Positions 1 through 7,725 of a DNA stretch of 64,000 nt are shown piece after piece. The DNA lies in the NCBI GenBank assembly GCA_017507805.1, contig JAFWAC010000014.1, positions 1 to 64,000 of the forward strand, given 5' to 3'. The position numbers and the translations under genes are program-made. The stretch's first letter is position 1. The number at the start of each line of letters is the position of its first letter. Source of the DNA: Clostridia bacterium (GTDB taxonomy: Bacteria > Bacillota > Clostridia > Oscillospirales > Acutalibacteraceae). The notes under the pieces are model-generated. The model did not search any database and was not told the origin of the DNA. It saw nothing but the letters and a program-made list of their open reading frames with translations.

Positions 1-1
1 T

Positions 2-412
2 ACCCGGTTTTCTTTGAAAAGTGTGGTGATGGCAAGAATGAGCGTTTTAGGCGTACTTGATTTCATTGTTTTAGTCTGTGCCATTCCATTGTGTTACACC
101 GGAAGCGGATTTTCTTTATTGCAAACAGGACTATATCTGCTTGTACCATATATGCTGACTGTCAACATCAGCTTATGGATCATTCGACGCTTCCAAGGCC
201 AAGAAACGGTTTATGTATGTATGAGTGTTGCAGCATTGATTGGCGGAGCTAATGTCGGACTGCATTTTATCACAGATCTTATATACCAAAATGCCAACAT
301 TGTCTGGTGGTTTATTCTATTAGTTCTCCTGTTCGCAGGAATGGCGCATGAGATATATTTAGCAATAAAACAAACGGAGGAATATACATGGAACTTGTCA
401 TTGACAGACTAA
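2..412 (+). CDS. Multi-pass membrane protein, 5' end outside window
   Basis: The frame is open to the left edge, so the true start probably lies upstream; TTG at 14 is the first possible start inside the window. The visible 130 or so residues contain about four hydrophobic segments (near residues 10-28, 33-57, 68-88 and 94-115) and no catalytic motif. It overlaps the start of the ABC ATPase by 25 bases, so it belongs to the same operon and is probably a further membrane component or the membrane part of an anti-sigma-like regulator of the exporter. I do not recognise the family. Confidence 0.6.
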   Translation, partial: TRFSLKSVVMARMSVLGVLDFIVLVCAIPLCYTGSGFSLLQTGLYLLVPYMLTVNISLWIIRRFQGQETVYVCMSVAALIGGANVGLHFITDLIYQNANIVWWFILLVLLFAGMAHEIYLAIKQTEEYTWNLSLTD

Positions 413-1092
413 CAAAGCAATTTCAAAACAAAATCGCAGTGGACCGTATCAGCCTGCGTTTGCATAGTGGAGTTTTTGGCCTTTTAGGCACCAACGGTGC
501 TGGGAAAACTACCCTTATGCGTATGCTCTGTGGGATCCTGCAGCCTACAGGCGGTACGATCGCTTTCGACGGTATGGACGTCCGTGAAGAAGGCTATCGT
601 GCAGTATTAGGGTACCTGCCTCAGGATTTTGGCTATTATCCTGAATTTACTGCTATGGATTTTCTGTTGTATATGGCGGCATTGAAGGGGCTGCCCAAGA
701 AGTCAGCGAAACGGCGAGCAAACGAACTTCTGGAATTGGTCGGTCTGCAAGACATGGGCCGCAAAAAGATTAAAACATTTTCGGGCGGTATGAAGCAGCG
801 ACTGGGGATCGCTCAAGCACTGCTGAACAACCCGAAGCTGCTGATCCTCGACGAACCCACCGCCGGATTGGACCCCAAAGAACGCGTGCGCTTCCGAAAC
901 CTTATCCAACAACTCGGTAAAGACAGCATCGTACTTCTGTCCACCCATATCGTTTCCGACATAGAGCATATTGCCGATGAGGTACTCATGATGAAAGATG
1001 GAACCTTGATTTATAACGGAACATGGGACGAACAAATGGGTGATTTAGAGAGATTCTATCTTGCACAATTCGAGGAGGGGAGCCATGAATAA
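388..1092 (+). CDS. ABC transporter ATP-binding protein
   Basis: This is the nucleotide-binding subunit of an ABC exporter, powering the permease encoded next. It has Walker A GTNGAGKT at residues 34-41, signature FSGGMKQR at 131-138 and Walker B LLILDEP at 151-157 followed by TAGLD; the Walker B glutamate is present. At 234 residues it is a normal length for a single-domain ATPase. GGAGG lies 8 bases before the ATG. It overlaps the membrane protein upstream and the permease downstream, indicating coupled translation. The family resembles the CcmA/BcrA-type peptide, antibiotic or lantibiotic exporters; the substrate cannot be read from the sequence. Confidence 0.95.
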   Translation: MELVIDRLTKQFQNKIAVDRISLRLHSGVFGLLGTNGAGKTTLMRMLCGILQPTGGTIAFDGMDVREEGYRAVLGYLPQDFGYYPEFTAMDFLLYMAALKGLPKKSAKRRANELLELVGLQDMGRKKIKTFSGGMKQRLGIAQALLNNPKLLILDEPTAGLDPKERVRFRNLIQQLGKDSIVLLSTHIVSDIEHIADEVLMMKDGTLIYNGTWDEQMGDLERFYLAQFEEGSHE

Positions 1093-2290
1093 TCTGTTTA
1101 CTCTATACGGCTATGAGCTTAAAAAGCTGATGCAGAAGAAGCTAGTTTGGATCGCTCTTTTTGTTTGTATGGCGGTCATTGCCTTTTCGATACTTTTTCC
1201 TTTAATGGGCAGTTATTCGGTAAACGGCACGTATGTAGGTACAAACTATGAAGAGCATCTAATCAATCAAGAATACCGCAAAGCACTTAGCGGCAAATCC
1301 ATAGACCAAGCTCTACTGGAGGAAACCATTGCCGCCTACAAGGATTTGCCCATAGACACCAACTATGTTTTAACTGAAGAATACCAGATCTATGCCCGTC
1401 CGTACAGCGATATCTTCAATTTGATCAGGTCATGGACCGGTATGGACAAAGGAACCGCCCAGCAGTGGTCTCCTGATGAAGCTGCGTTATATGCTGCCAT
1501 GAGAGAACGCTTTGAAGAATCGGCTGTTAAAAACTATCTGACTGAGGCTGAGATTTCATATTGGCAAAGTCATGCAGATAGTCTTGAAACTCCTGTTGTA
1601 TATCAGTTCCACGAAGGATACGGATGCATCTTAGAAACCTTTCTCACCGTAGGCTTTATGATGCTGATTTATGTCGCTATCACCCTTTCAAGTAGCTTTC
1701 CCGATGAGCATACTCACCGAACTGATCAGCTTGTTTTATGCACCTCGAACGGTAAAAAACGGCTCTATTGGGTCAAGCTGCTTTCAGGAATCACAGTTGG
1801 CTGTGTGGGTGCATTGCTTATGGCATTGCTGACCTGGGTGCTGAGTCTGCGGGTATACGGTTCGGAGGGTTTTGATGCCGCAATACAGCTATTTTATACC
1901 AGCTACGCTGGCAATATCACTATAGGACAAGCATGTCTTGTTGCATACGGATGTCTGATTGTGACTGCGATTTTTATCAGCGTATTCGTCATGCTTTTGT
2001 CCGAGCTTTTTAGTAGCAGTATTGCCGCAATGTCAGTTACCACAGGCATGATCCTTGCAGGAATGATTATTCAGATACCGGCACAGTATCGCATATTGGG
2101 ACAGTTATGGGATTATCTTCCTACCTGCTTTCTGTCCATGTGGAACACCTTTGATAGCCGTTTGATTTCTATGTTTGGAATGCACTTCACCTCATATCAA
2201 ATCGTTCCTTTGATCTACGTTGTCGTCGCATCGCTGCTGGCATTCCTCGGAAGCCGTATCTATTGCCGCTGTCAGATCAGCGGAAGATAA
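1085..2290 (+). CDS. ABC transporter permease (ABC-2-like)
   Basis: Predicted permease partner of the preceding ATPase, 401 residues. I use the ATG at 1085, which has GAGGAGGGG just upstream and overlaps the ATPase stop by 8 bases; an in-frame TTG at 1061 is less likely. It has one N-terminal membrane segment (about residues 18-38), a large extracytoplasmic loop of about 150 residues, then at least five more hydrophobic segments. This topology fits ABC-2 type permeases that export peptides or provide self-immunity. No substrate-specific motif is visible. Confidence 0.85.
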   Translation: MNNLFTLYGYELKKLMQKKLVWIALFVCMAVIAFSILFPLMGSYSVNGTYVGTNYEEHLINQEYRKALSGKSIDQALLEETIAAYKDLPIDTNYVLTEEYQIYARPYSDIFNLIRSWTGMDKGTAQQWSPDEAALYAAMRERFEESAVKNYLTEAEISYWQSHADSLETPVVYQFHEGYGCILETFLTVGFMMLIYVAITLSSSFPDEHTHRTDQLVLCTSNGKKRLYWVKLLSGITVGCVGALLMALLTWVLSLRVYGSEGFDAAIQLFYTSYAGNITIGQACLVAYGCLIVTAIFISVFVMLLSELFSSSIAAMSVTTGMILAGMIIQIPAQYRILGQLWDYLPTCFLSMWNTFDSRLISMFGMHFTSYQIVPLIYVVVASLLAFLGSRIYCRCQISGR

Positions 2291-2693
2291 ACGCATACCT
2301 GTTATAACAAGCAGTTGCATCACAACCACCTGACACAATTCCGCAGGCGATTTTGCAACTTTTTCTGCAACAAAAATTTTGATAAATGAAATAATGGGTG
2401 GAAAAACAGGTTCAAAATTGCCGTTTAGGATAATATTTAGGGCATAAATAAGCCAAAGAAGAACCACGAAAATGAGTGGGAATAAAATGAATTATTTCAG
2501 GGTAACCCCTCTCATCCTCAATTTCTTCCAAAAGGGTAAAAATTGATATCCTGAGAGAACCCAAGAAAATCGCGAAATCAACGACCTCATGTAACACGCA
2601 ATTACGTGTTACATGAGGTCGTTTTCTTATACTTATTTTTACCTTGCTTTATCCTCATATAATTAAAAATAAAACATCGTTGTTTTTGGAATA
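2291..2693. other. Intergenic stretch without a supported gene
   Basis: Open frames on the minus strand here have no convincing ribosome binding site, no recognisable family and overlap the terminator hairpin or the permease. The only clear element is the hairpin at 2582-2621. Confidence 0.5.
2582..2630 (+). terminator. Strong intrinsic terminator
   Basis: A perfect 17-bp inverted repeat (2582-2598 against 2605-2621, 6-base loop) is followed by TTTTCTTAT. It lies nearly 300 bases after the permease stop, so it either ends the exporter operon with a long 3' tail or a transcript I cannot identify. Confidence 0.8.
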
Positions 2694-2722
2694 TTGACAT
2701 TTGTTTGCAGTGAGTCTATAAT
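2694..2722 (+). promoter_or_regulatory. Consensus sigma-A promoter for the Cys-rich lipoprotein
   Basis: TTGACA (2694-2699), a 17-base spacer and TATAAT (2717-2722): a perfect consensus promoter 39 bases before the GTG start. Confidence 0.9.
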
Positions 2723-2761
2723 AATCCATAAGGATTTACCTTCTAATAAGGAGAAAAAGTA

Positions 2762-3306
2762 GTGAAAAAAATCTTATTGATTAGCTTGATGATTCTGTTT
2801 GCATTTACTTTATCTGCTTGTGTGAAAAAAGCAGCAAAAAGATTTGTGAAAAGGATTCCTGTGACAATCCCACTTTTAGCCGGTTCTGCGTGATTCATGA
2901 ATGTAGCGATACTAACTGTGAAAATTCTCGTATATCGAATGTAAATGGTGGGGTTGCTGGTTTTTGTGCCGAACATCAATGTAAAAAAAGCAATTGTAAT
3001 AATGAGAGAGTATCCCCATCTTCATATTGTTCATCACACACCTGCTTTACGACTGATTGTAATAATCCAGTGAATGAAGAAGGGGAAAATTGTTCTAAAC
3101 ATGCTTGCATTGAAAATTCTTGTAGCAACGCAAAATATAATTCAGATTATTGTATAAGTCACAAGTGTAGCATCGAAGCTTGCAACAATAAAAAAATTGA
3201 TACTTATGGAGCTAGATTTTGTTCTGAACACGAATGTGAAGATTTATATTGTTTAAATCAAAAACTTCCAGGTTCTAACTACTGTGATATTCACCCATAT
3301 CCCTAA
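2762..3306 (+). CDS. Cysteine/histidine-repeat lipoprotein, apparently frameshifted
   Basis: GTG at 2762, preceded by AAGGAG, begins a lipoprotein signal peptide (charged KK start, hydrophobic core, lipobox LSAC) in one frame. That frame stops soon after at about 2893. The adjacent frame, open from 2818 to 3306, encodes seven consecutive units of the form C-x4-C-x-N-x(6-14)-C-x2-H. Each unit could bind one zinc through three Cys and one His. The two frames join if one base is gained in the A6 run at 2825-2830. I infer one secreted, lipid-anchored metal-binding protein broken by a single-base indel, read through by slippage, or affected by a sequence error. An independent TTG start at 2818 would give a 162-residue protein without a signal peptide. 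Function unknown. Confidence 0.6.
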
Positions 3307-3384
3307 TGTTCGATAGCATATTAAAAGTAAAAAAGGTACAGGCAGAGTTGAGGAAAAAAGAAAAATATTGAGAAAAAAGGAGAA

Positions 3385-3444
3385 TACGGGGAATTGCCCT
3401 TTTGAGAATATTGGGTTTTACCTCGTAATAGGAAAGTCCCCGTA
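3385..3444. other. Inverted repeat of unknown role
   Basis: TACGGGGA at 3385-3392 is the exact reverse complement of TCCCCGTA at 3437-3444, enclosing 44 bases. It could fold the 3' untranslated region of the Cys-rich gene. It lacks a T-run, so it is not a typical terminator. Confidence 0.35.
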
Positions 3445-3473
3445 ATAGCATATAAAAACTATTCGTAAAAAAT

Positions 3474-3520
3474 AAAGAGCTGTTAGATTTCAGTTTGCAA
3501 ATCTAACAGCTCTTTTAATC
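3474..3520. terminator. Bidirectional terminator
   Basis: 17-bp inverted repeat 3474-3490 / 3499-3515 with an 8-base loop and T-rich flanks in both directions. It can end the plus-strand lipoprotein transcript and the minus-strand XRE gene, whose stop codon lies at its edge. Confidence 0.85.
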
Positions 3521-3745
3521 ATCCTCTAATAATTTAGAGGGAGATATATTTAATACTTTTGCCATTTTGAACAGGGTTTCAAGCGAAACGCCGCGGACAG
3601 TTCCCGTACCTTCAACCTGCCCCACAAAGCTGACACTCTTTCCGATGAGTTCGGCAAAGTATTCTTGCGTAAAGCCGGCTTTTCTGCGGTAATATGCAAT
3701 CTTTAAACCAAGCGTGATATATTTTTCTGAAAATTCTGTTTTCAT
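3515..3745 (-). CDS. Small XRE-family helix-turn-helix regulator
   Basis: A 76-residue protein made of one Cro/C1-type HTH domain: the pattern LGLKIAYYRRKAGFTQEYFA, then helices around LIGKSVSFVGQVE and LETLFKMAKVLNISP, is typical of XRE repressors. There is no effector or oligomerisation domain. The minus-strand ATG has AGAGGG upstream. It stands alone between a terminator and the divergent PadR operon. The roughly 200-base region between them could contain its operators, so it may regulate itself or that operon; this is inference. Confidence 0.9.
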   Translation of the reverse strand: MKTEFSEKYITLGLKIAYYRRKAGFTQEYFAELIGKSVSFVGQVEGTGTVRGVSLETLFKMAKVLNISPSKLLEDD

Positions 3746-3888
3746 TATTCCACCCTCTTTCTAATTATATTTTACCGAAAAAGCGAAACAAATATTATAA
3801 TGTTCAATTGCATATTTATTTACTTTGAGTTAATAATCGTTTATAATGAATAACAAATCTTTTACTTTTGAGGTAACGGAAAAAACTC

Positions 3889-3917
3889 TTGACAAAATTA
3901 ATACTTCGTGATATGAT
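3889..3917 (+). promoter_or_regulatory. Promoter of the PadR operon
   Basis: TTGACA (3889-3894), 17-base spacer, TATGAT (3912-3917), 24 bases before the PadR ATG. The short leader means that PadR bound at its own promoter could readily repress it. Confidence 0.85.
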
Positions 3918-3941
3918 GTATTGCACAAAGGGAGGTATTGT

Positions 3942-4262
3942 ATGGATAATCAGTTGAAGCGAGGTCTTTTGGATGTCTGTGTGTTGGCGGCAATCAGGAG
4001 CGAGGAAACCTACGGGTATAAGATTATTAAGGATATGAAGCCGTATATTGAAATGTCGGAGTCAACCCTTTACACCATTTTAAAGCGGCTGGAAACGGCA
4101 GAAATGCTTACCGTCCGTACAGCGGAGCATTGCGGCAGATTGCGGAAATATTACTGTATCACCGGCAATGGACTAAATCGCATTACGGAATTTAAAAATG
4201 AGTGGCAGGAAATTTTGGCTATATATAGGTTTGTGACCAAGGAGGATGATACGAATGACTAA
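3942..4262 (+). CDS. PadR-family transcriptional regulator
   Basis: 106 residues with the PadR winged-helix pattern: LKRGLLDVCVLAAI at the N-terminus, YGYKIIKDM, the recognition region STLYTILKRLE, and the wing with RKYYCIT. I chose ATG 3942 with GGGAGG at about 3930; an upstream in-frame start at 3921 lacks a site. PadR proteins of this size usually repress their own operon and respond to membrane or cell-wall stress or small ligands. It overlaps the DUF1700 gene by 8 bases, forming the conserved PadR-DUF1700-DUF4097 set found in many Firmicutes. Confidence 0.93.
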   Translation: MDNQLKRGLLDVCVLAAIRSEETYGYKIIKDMKPYIEMSESTLYTILKRLETAEMLTVRTAEHCGRLRKYYCITGNGLNRITEFKNEWQEILAIYRFVTKEDDTND

Positions 4263-4854
4263 ATTTGAGTTTCTTGAAGGTTTGCGCAAGGGAATGTCAG
4301 GCTTGCCGCAAGAGGATATAGAGGAGCAGGTTGCTTTTTACGGTGAAATGATTGACGACCGTGTGGAGGACGGAATTGCAGAGGAGGAAGCGGTTGCGCA
4401 GGTCGGAACGGTTGATGAAATTTTGACGCAGATTGTTTCGGAGATACCTCTTTCCAAGCTTGTAAAGGAAAAGGTAATACCCAAACGAAGGCTAAGGGCG
4501 TGGGAAATCATTTTGTTGGCATTGGGCTCACCGATATGGCTTTCGCTTTTGATTGCGGTATTTGCAGTGCTGCTGTCTGCCTATGCGGTTATCTGGTCTT
4601 TGCTTGTTTCTCTCTGGGCAGTTGAGGTGTCGCTTTGGAGCTGTGTATTGGGAGGAATTATCTCGGGAACGGCTTTGATTTTTTGCGGATATATTTCCAC
4701 CGGCTTTGTGACAATAGCGGCAGGCTTTATTTGTGCCGGATTTTCCGTTTTCCTGTTTTGGGGCTGTAAGGCGGCAACAAAAGGGACTTTGTTGCTTACA
4801 AAGGGAATGGCAATCGGGATAAAAAACTGTTTTATTAAAAAGGAGGCGGCGTGA
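4255..4854 (+). CDS. DUF1700 (HAAS-domain) membrane protein
   Basis: 199 residues. Residues 1-65 form the helical HAAS-type domain (start MTKFEFLEGLRKGMSGLP, then acidic EEEAVAQVG), followed by about three membrane segments between residues 85 and 185. The ATG at 4255, eight bases after AAGGAGG, is preferred to 4246. HAAS proteins accompany PadR regulators and DUF4097 proteins and are thought to work as membrane sensors or anti-regulators. It overlaps both neighbours by a few bases, so it is translationally coupled. Confidence 0.88.
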   Translation: MTKFEFLEGLRKGMSGLPQEDIEEQVAFYGEMIDDRVEDGIAEEEAVAQVGTVDEILTQIVSEIPLSKLVKEKVIPKRRLRAWEIILLALGSPIWLSLLIAVFAVLLSAYAVIWSLLVSLWAVEVSLWSCVLGGIISGTALIFCGYISTGFVTIAAGFICAGFSVFLFWGCKAATKGTLLLTKGMAIGIKNCFIKKEAA

Positions 4855-5819
4855 TGAGTAAAAAAATAAAAGCTTGGCTTATTATCGGAGCTTCACTTAT
4901 ATTGGTCGGATGCATAATTTTCGGAGGTGTGATGTCGGTGTTAAAATGGGATTTTAAGAAGCTGTCAACCGTTAAGCTTGAAACTAATAATTACGAGGAA
5001 GCTCAGGAATTTAACAGCATATTAATTGAAACAAATACTGCTGATATAACCTTTAAGAGGTCTGATGACGGGGTTTGCAGGGTAACCTGTTATGAGGAAA
5101 CGAAATTAAAGCATTCTGTTTCTGTGACAGACGGCAGTCTTGAAATCAAGCTTGAGGACACAAGAAAATGGTATGATCACATTGGCTTTTTTGCCTTTTC
5201 ATCGCCCAAAATAACGGTTTCTCTGCCCAAAACAGAGTATGCCGACCTTGTTATAAGGGCAAGCACAGGGAAGGTTGAAATACCAAAGGATTTTAAGTTT
5301 GAAAATGTTGAAACCACTGTGAGCACAGGTGATGTCAATTTCCTTGCTTCGGCATCCGAAGGGGTTAAAATAAAGACAAGTACAGGTGATATTAACATCG
5401 GGGATATGTCGGCAGAAAGCTTGGAGCTTTCTGTTTCGACCGGCAAAATAACCGCTAACGGCATAGCCTGCAACGGTGAGTTTAAGGTCGGTGTCAGCAC
5501 CGGCAGGGCAAGGCTTACGGATATTACCTGCAAAAGCATAACTTCAAGTGGGAATACGGGAGATATTTTTCTGGAGAATGTCCTTGTCACAGAAAAGCTT
5601 TCTATCAGGAGAAGCACAGGCGATGTGAGCCTTGTGAAATGTGATGCCGCTGAGCTTTGGATTAAAACCGATACGGGAGATGTCAAGGGAAGTCTGTTGT
5701 CCGAAAAGGTTTTTATTACCCAAAGCGATACGGGCAGCATTAAGGTTCCCAAAACCACAAACGGCGGCAAATGTGAAATCACAACCGATACGGGTGACAT
5801 TAAAATAGAAATCGAGTAA
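4854..5819 (+). CDS. DUF4097 beta-helix surface protein
   Basis: 321 residues: one N-terminal membrane segment (about residues 9-29), then an extracytoplasmic region in which the motif STGD/DTGD recurs about every 20 residues (STGKVEI, STGDVNF, STGDINI, STGRARL, NTGDIFL, STGDVSL, DTGDVKG, DTGSIKV, DTGDIKI). This spacing gives the right-handed beta-helix predicted for DUF4097/adhesin-like proteins. It is the last gene of the PadR operon (stop/start overlap TGATG) and is followed by a terminator. Ligand and role are unknown. Confidence 0.88.
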   Translation: MSKKIKAWLIIGASLILVGCIIFGGVMSVLKWDFKKLSTVKLETNNYEEAQEFNSILIETNTADITFKRSDDGVCRVTCYEETKLKHSVSVTDGSLEIKLEDTRKWYDHIGFFAFSSPKITVSLPKTEYADLVIRASTGKVEIPKDFKFENVETTVSTGDVNFLASASEGVKIKTSTGDINIGDMSAESLELSVSTGKITANGIACNGEFKVGVSTGRARLTDITCKSITSSGNTGDIFLENVLVTEKLSIRRSTGDVSLVKCDAAELWIKTDTGDVKGSLLSEKVFITQSDTGSIKVPKTTNGGKCEITTDTGDIKIEIE

Positions 5820-5829
5820 AAAAATCAAC

Positions 5830-5872
5830 GCACCGTTTTTAATTGGCTGTAATCAAAAACGGTGCATTTTGC
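5830..5872 (+). terminator. Terminator of the PadR operon
   Basis: 11-bp stem GCACCGTTTTT (5830-5840) / AAAAACGGTGC (5855-5865), then ATTTTGCG. It lies 10 bases after the DUF4097 stop. Confidence 0.8.
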
Positions 5873-5895
5873 GTTATATATTGTGGGGGGGTGGT

Positions 5896-6447
5896 ATGAT
5901 GCTGTCGGTTATACTTGCGGCGGTTGAAATGGAGCAAGCCGAAAGGAATAAATTTGAAGCCTTATACTATGAATATAAAAGCATACTTTATTATCATACC
6001 TTTCAGATGGTGAAAAATGAGGCGGATGCCGAGGATGTGCTGCAAAATGCCTTTATAAAGATAGCAAGAAATATCAAGGCTATACACGATATAAAGAGCA
6101 GGGAAACACTTTCCTTTCTATTGGTGATTACCAAAAATGCCGCTTTGGATTTTATCAGGAAAAACGCAAAAAACAACGGAATTTCGCTTGATGATGCCGA
6201 GCAAATTGCCGTTTCGGAGGATACCGCAGAAGCATTAGTGAGCAAGCTGGAATATGAGAAAATTGTGACGGTGATAAGAAATATTCCGGCTCCGTATAAC
6301 GAGGTTTTGTATCTTCATTATGTAAGGGATTATTCGATAAAGAAAACGGCGCAGCTGCTTGGCAGAAAATTTGAAACCGTTAAGGTACAGCTTGTGAGGG
6401 GCAAGAAAATTCTTGCCGAGAAATTATCGGAGGTGCTTTATGGGTAA
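5896..6447 (+). CDS. ECF-type RNA polymerase sigma factor
   Basis: 183 residues. Region 2 includes NEADAEDVLQNAFIKIARN and FLLVITKNAALDFIRK; region 4 includes YNEVLYLHYVRDYSIKKTAQ and LGRKFETVKVQLVRGKKIL, a normal sigma-70 region-4 HTH. The ATG at 5896 (or 5899) follows a G7 run that serves as the ribosome binding site. It overlaps the next gene by 8 bases, the usual sigma/anti-sigma arrangement. Its promoter targets cannot be told from the window. Confidence 0.92.
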   Translation: MMLSVILAAVEMEQAERNKFEALYYEYKSILYYHTFQMVKNEADAEDVLQNAFIKIARNIKAIHDIKSRETLSFLLVITKNAALDFIRKNAKNNGISLDDAEQIAVSEDTAEALVSKLEYEKIVTVIRNIPAPYNEVLYLHYVRDYSIKKTAQLLGRKFETVKVQLVRGKKILAEKLSEVLYG

Positions 6448-7624
6448 GACTGATGAAATTTTGAAGCGAGCCTTTATTGACGCGCAAATTGACCGCCTCG
6501 ACTGTCCGCCACACCGATTTTCTGCCGAATTTGAGCAAAAAATGCAGAGGCTTATCAGGTCGCAAAAAGGCGTGCTGAAATTGGTCAACACTGTTTATAA
6601 AAGGGTGGCTTGCGTTGCTTTGGCGGTGATAATCTGTCTTGCAACAACCGTTTTCAGTGTAGAAGCACTGCGGGAGCCCTTTATGGAAGCGGTTGAACAG
6701 GTGCTTGTGGCAGTAAAAGAAAGGCTTAAAGGCACAAGGGCTGACAATATCGCCGAATATTTTACCGATGATATAACCCAAATAGTAGCTACCAACTGTA
6801 TTACCTCTGTGCCCAAGGAGTATGTTATAGCTTCTCCGCAAAAAATCTCTGAATTTATAACCCTTTTATCCCAAACCTATTGGGGTGAGCCTTTGGATAA
6901 GCTTGAAAGCACAGAGCAGTATGTTAATTACAGGTTCGAGTTCAAGAGTGATAACAAAACGGTTACGGTAATTAATATGTGCGGCTGTTTTGGCGGGCTT
7001 TACGGGACTGCAGAAATAGTGACAGACAGCCACAGTATGTTTTTTAATATTTCCGAACGGACATATCTTGATATTCTCAGCTTCACCACCCAAAAATATT
7101 ATCTGCACAAATCGGATTTGGAAATGCCGGGGAAAGAGCGTTGTCTCGCGTGGCAGACAGGGGCGCTTGAGGGTTTGACGGGTAAAGAAAAAGAGAGCCT
7201 GTGCAAAACCTTCAGGGCATTGCATAATCACATCGAGGAATTTCTTTTGGGCAGAGTTTCAATTCTTAAAGAGCCCGACAGCATTTATTGGGGAATATTT
7301 GAGCTTGAACGGGACGAGGTTTTTGTTGATCCTATCACCGGAAGCCAAGGGATAGATAACACCTATCATATTATAAACGATTGCTTTGACAGTCTCATTG
7401 AAACGGCAAAGGCAGAGAAGCTCAAATCTGCAATAGCGATAATGAAAGCGGATTTTGAAAGGGCAATTAAAGGTCGGGATATAGGAAGTGTCTTTACGGT
7501 GCATGAGGTAATTCACGATTATGATTACTATGCGGTGAATTATCCTGTTTATTATGAGCTGCAGGCACCCGATTGGGGCGGAATTGATGAATATTTCGGA
7601 CATTTGGAAAATGCCTACAATTAA
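6440..7624 (+). CDS. Membrane protein, probable anti-sigma partner
   Basis: 394 residues; start ATG 6440 with GGAGG upstream, overlapping the sigma gene. Residues 1-50 are a charged cytoplasmic segment, residues 52-75 one membrane helix, and the rest a large extracytoplasmic domain with no family I recognise. This architecture beside an ECF sigma factor suggests an anti-sigma factor that binds the sigma inside and senses something outside. The zinc-binding HxxxCxxC motif of classical ZAS anti-sigma factors is absent, so the assignment rests on context and topology. Confidence 0.6.
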   Translation: MGKTDEILKRAFIDAQIDRLDCPPHRFSAEFEQKMQRLIRSQKGVLKLVNTVYKRVACVALAVIICLATTVFSVEALREPFMEAVEQVLVAVKERLKGTRADNIAEYFTDDITQIVATNCITSVPKEYVIASPQKISEFITLLSQTYWGEPLDKLESTEQYVNYRFEFKSDNKTVTVINMCGCFGGLYGTAEIVTDSHSMFFNISERTYLDILSFTTQKYYLHKSDLEMPGKERCLAWQTGALEGLTGKEKESLCKTFRALHNHIEEFLLGRVSILKEPDSIYWGIFELERDEVFVDPITGSQGIDNTYHIINDCFDSLIETAKAEKLKSAIAIMKADFERAIKGRDIGSVFTVHEVIHDYDYYAVNYPVYYELQAPDWGGIDEYFGHLENAYN

Positions 7625-7648
7625 AGAAGTATAAAAGATACATTGTAT

Positions 7649-7670
7649 GGGAGGGGTTTCCCCTCCCGAA
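7649..7670 (+). terminator. GC-rich hairpin after the sigma/anti-sigma pair
   Basis: GGGAGGGG-TTT-CCCCTCCC at 7649-7667. It has only a weak T/A tail, so it is a likely but imperfect terminator for the plus strand. Confidence 0.55.
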
Positions 7671-7675
7671 AAACA

Positions 7676-7708
7676 CCGAAAAATCAAAAGGGAGGCGAAA
7701 CGCCTCCC
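7676..7708 (-). terminator. Terminator of the metallophosphoesterase gene
   Basis: On the minus strand GGGAGGCG-TTT-CGCCTCCC (7690-7708) is followed by CTTTTGATTTTT, a typical intrinsic terminator 18 bases after the gene. Confidence 0.8.
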
Positions 7709-7725
7709 CTATAATTTAGATGTCT

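Noticed and set aside
2192-2597. Two minus-strand open frames (2192-2467 and 2412-2597)
   Set aside because: No ribosome binding site or recognisable motif. One overlaps the permease gene and the other the terminator hairpin, so they look like chance openings.
2818-2840. Classical A-AAA-AAG programmed -1 frameshift site
   Set aside because: The A6-G sequence is present, but in the incoming frame the codons are AAA AAA G, so the heptamer is not in the standard phase. Simple indel or homopolymer slippage fits as well.
5177-5800. Long minus-strand frame opposite the DUF4097 gene
   Set aside because: It mirrors the repeated STGD codons of the real gene and has no ribosome binding site.
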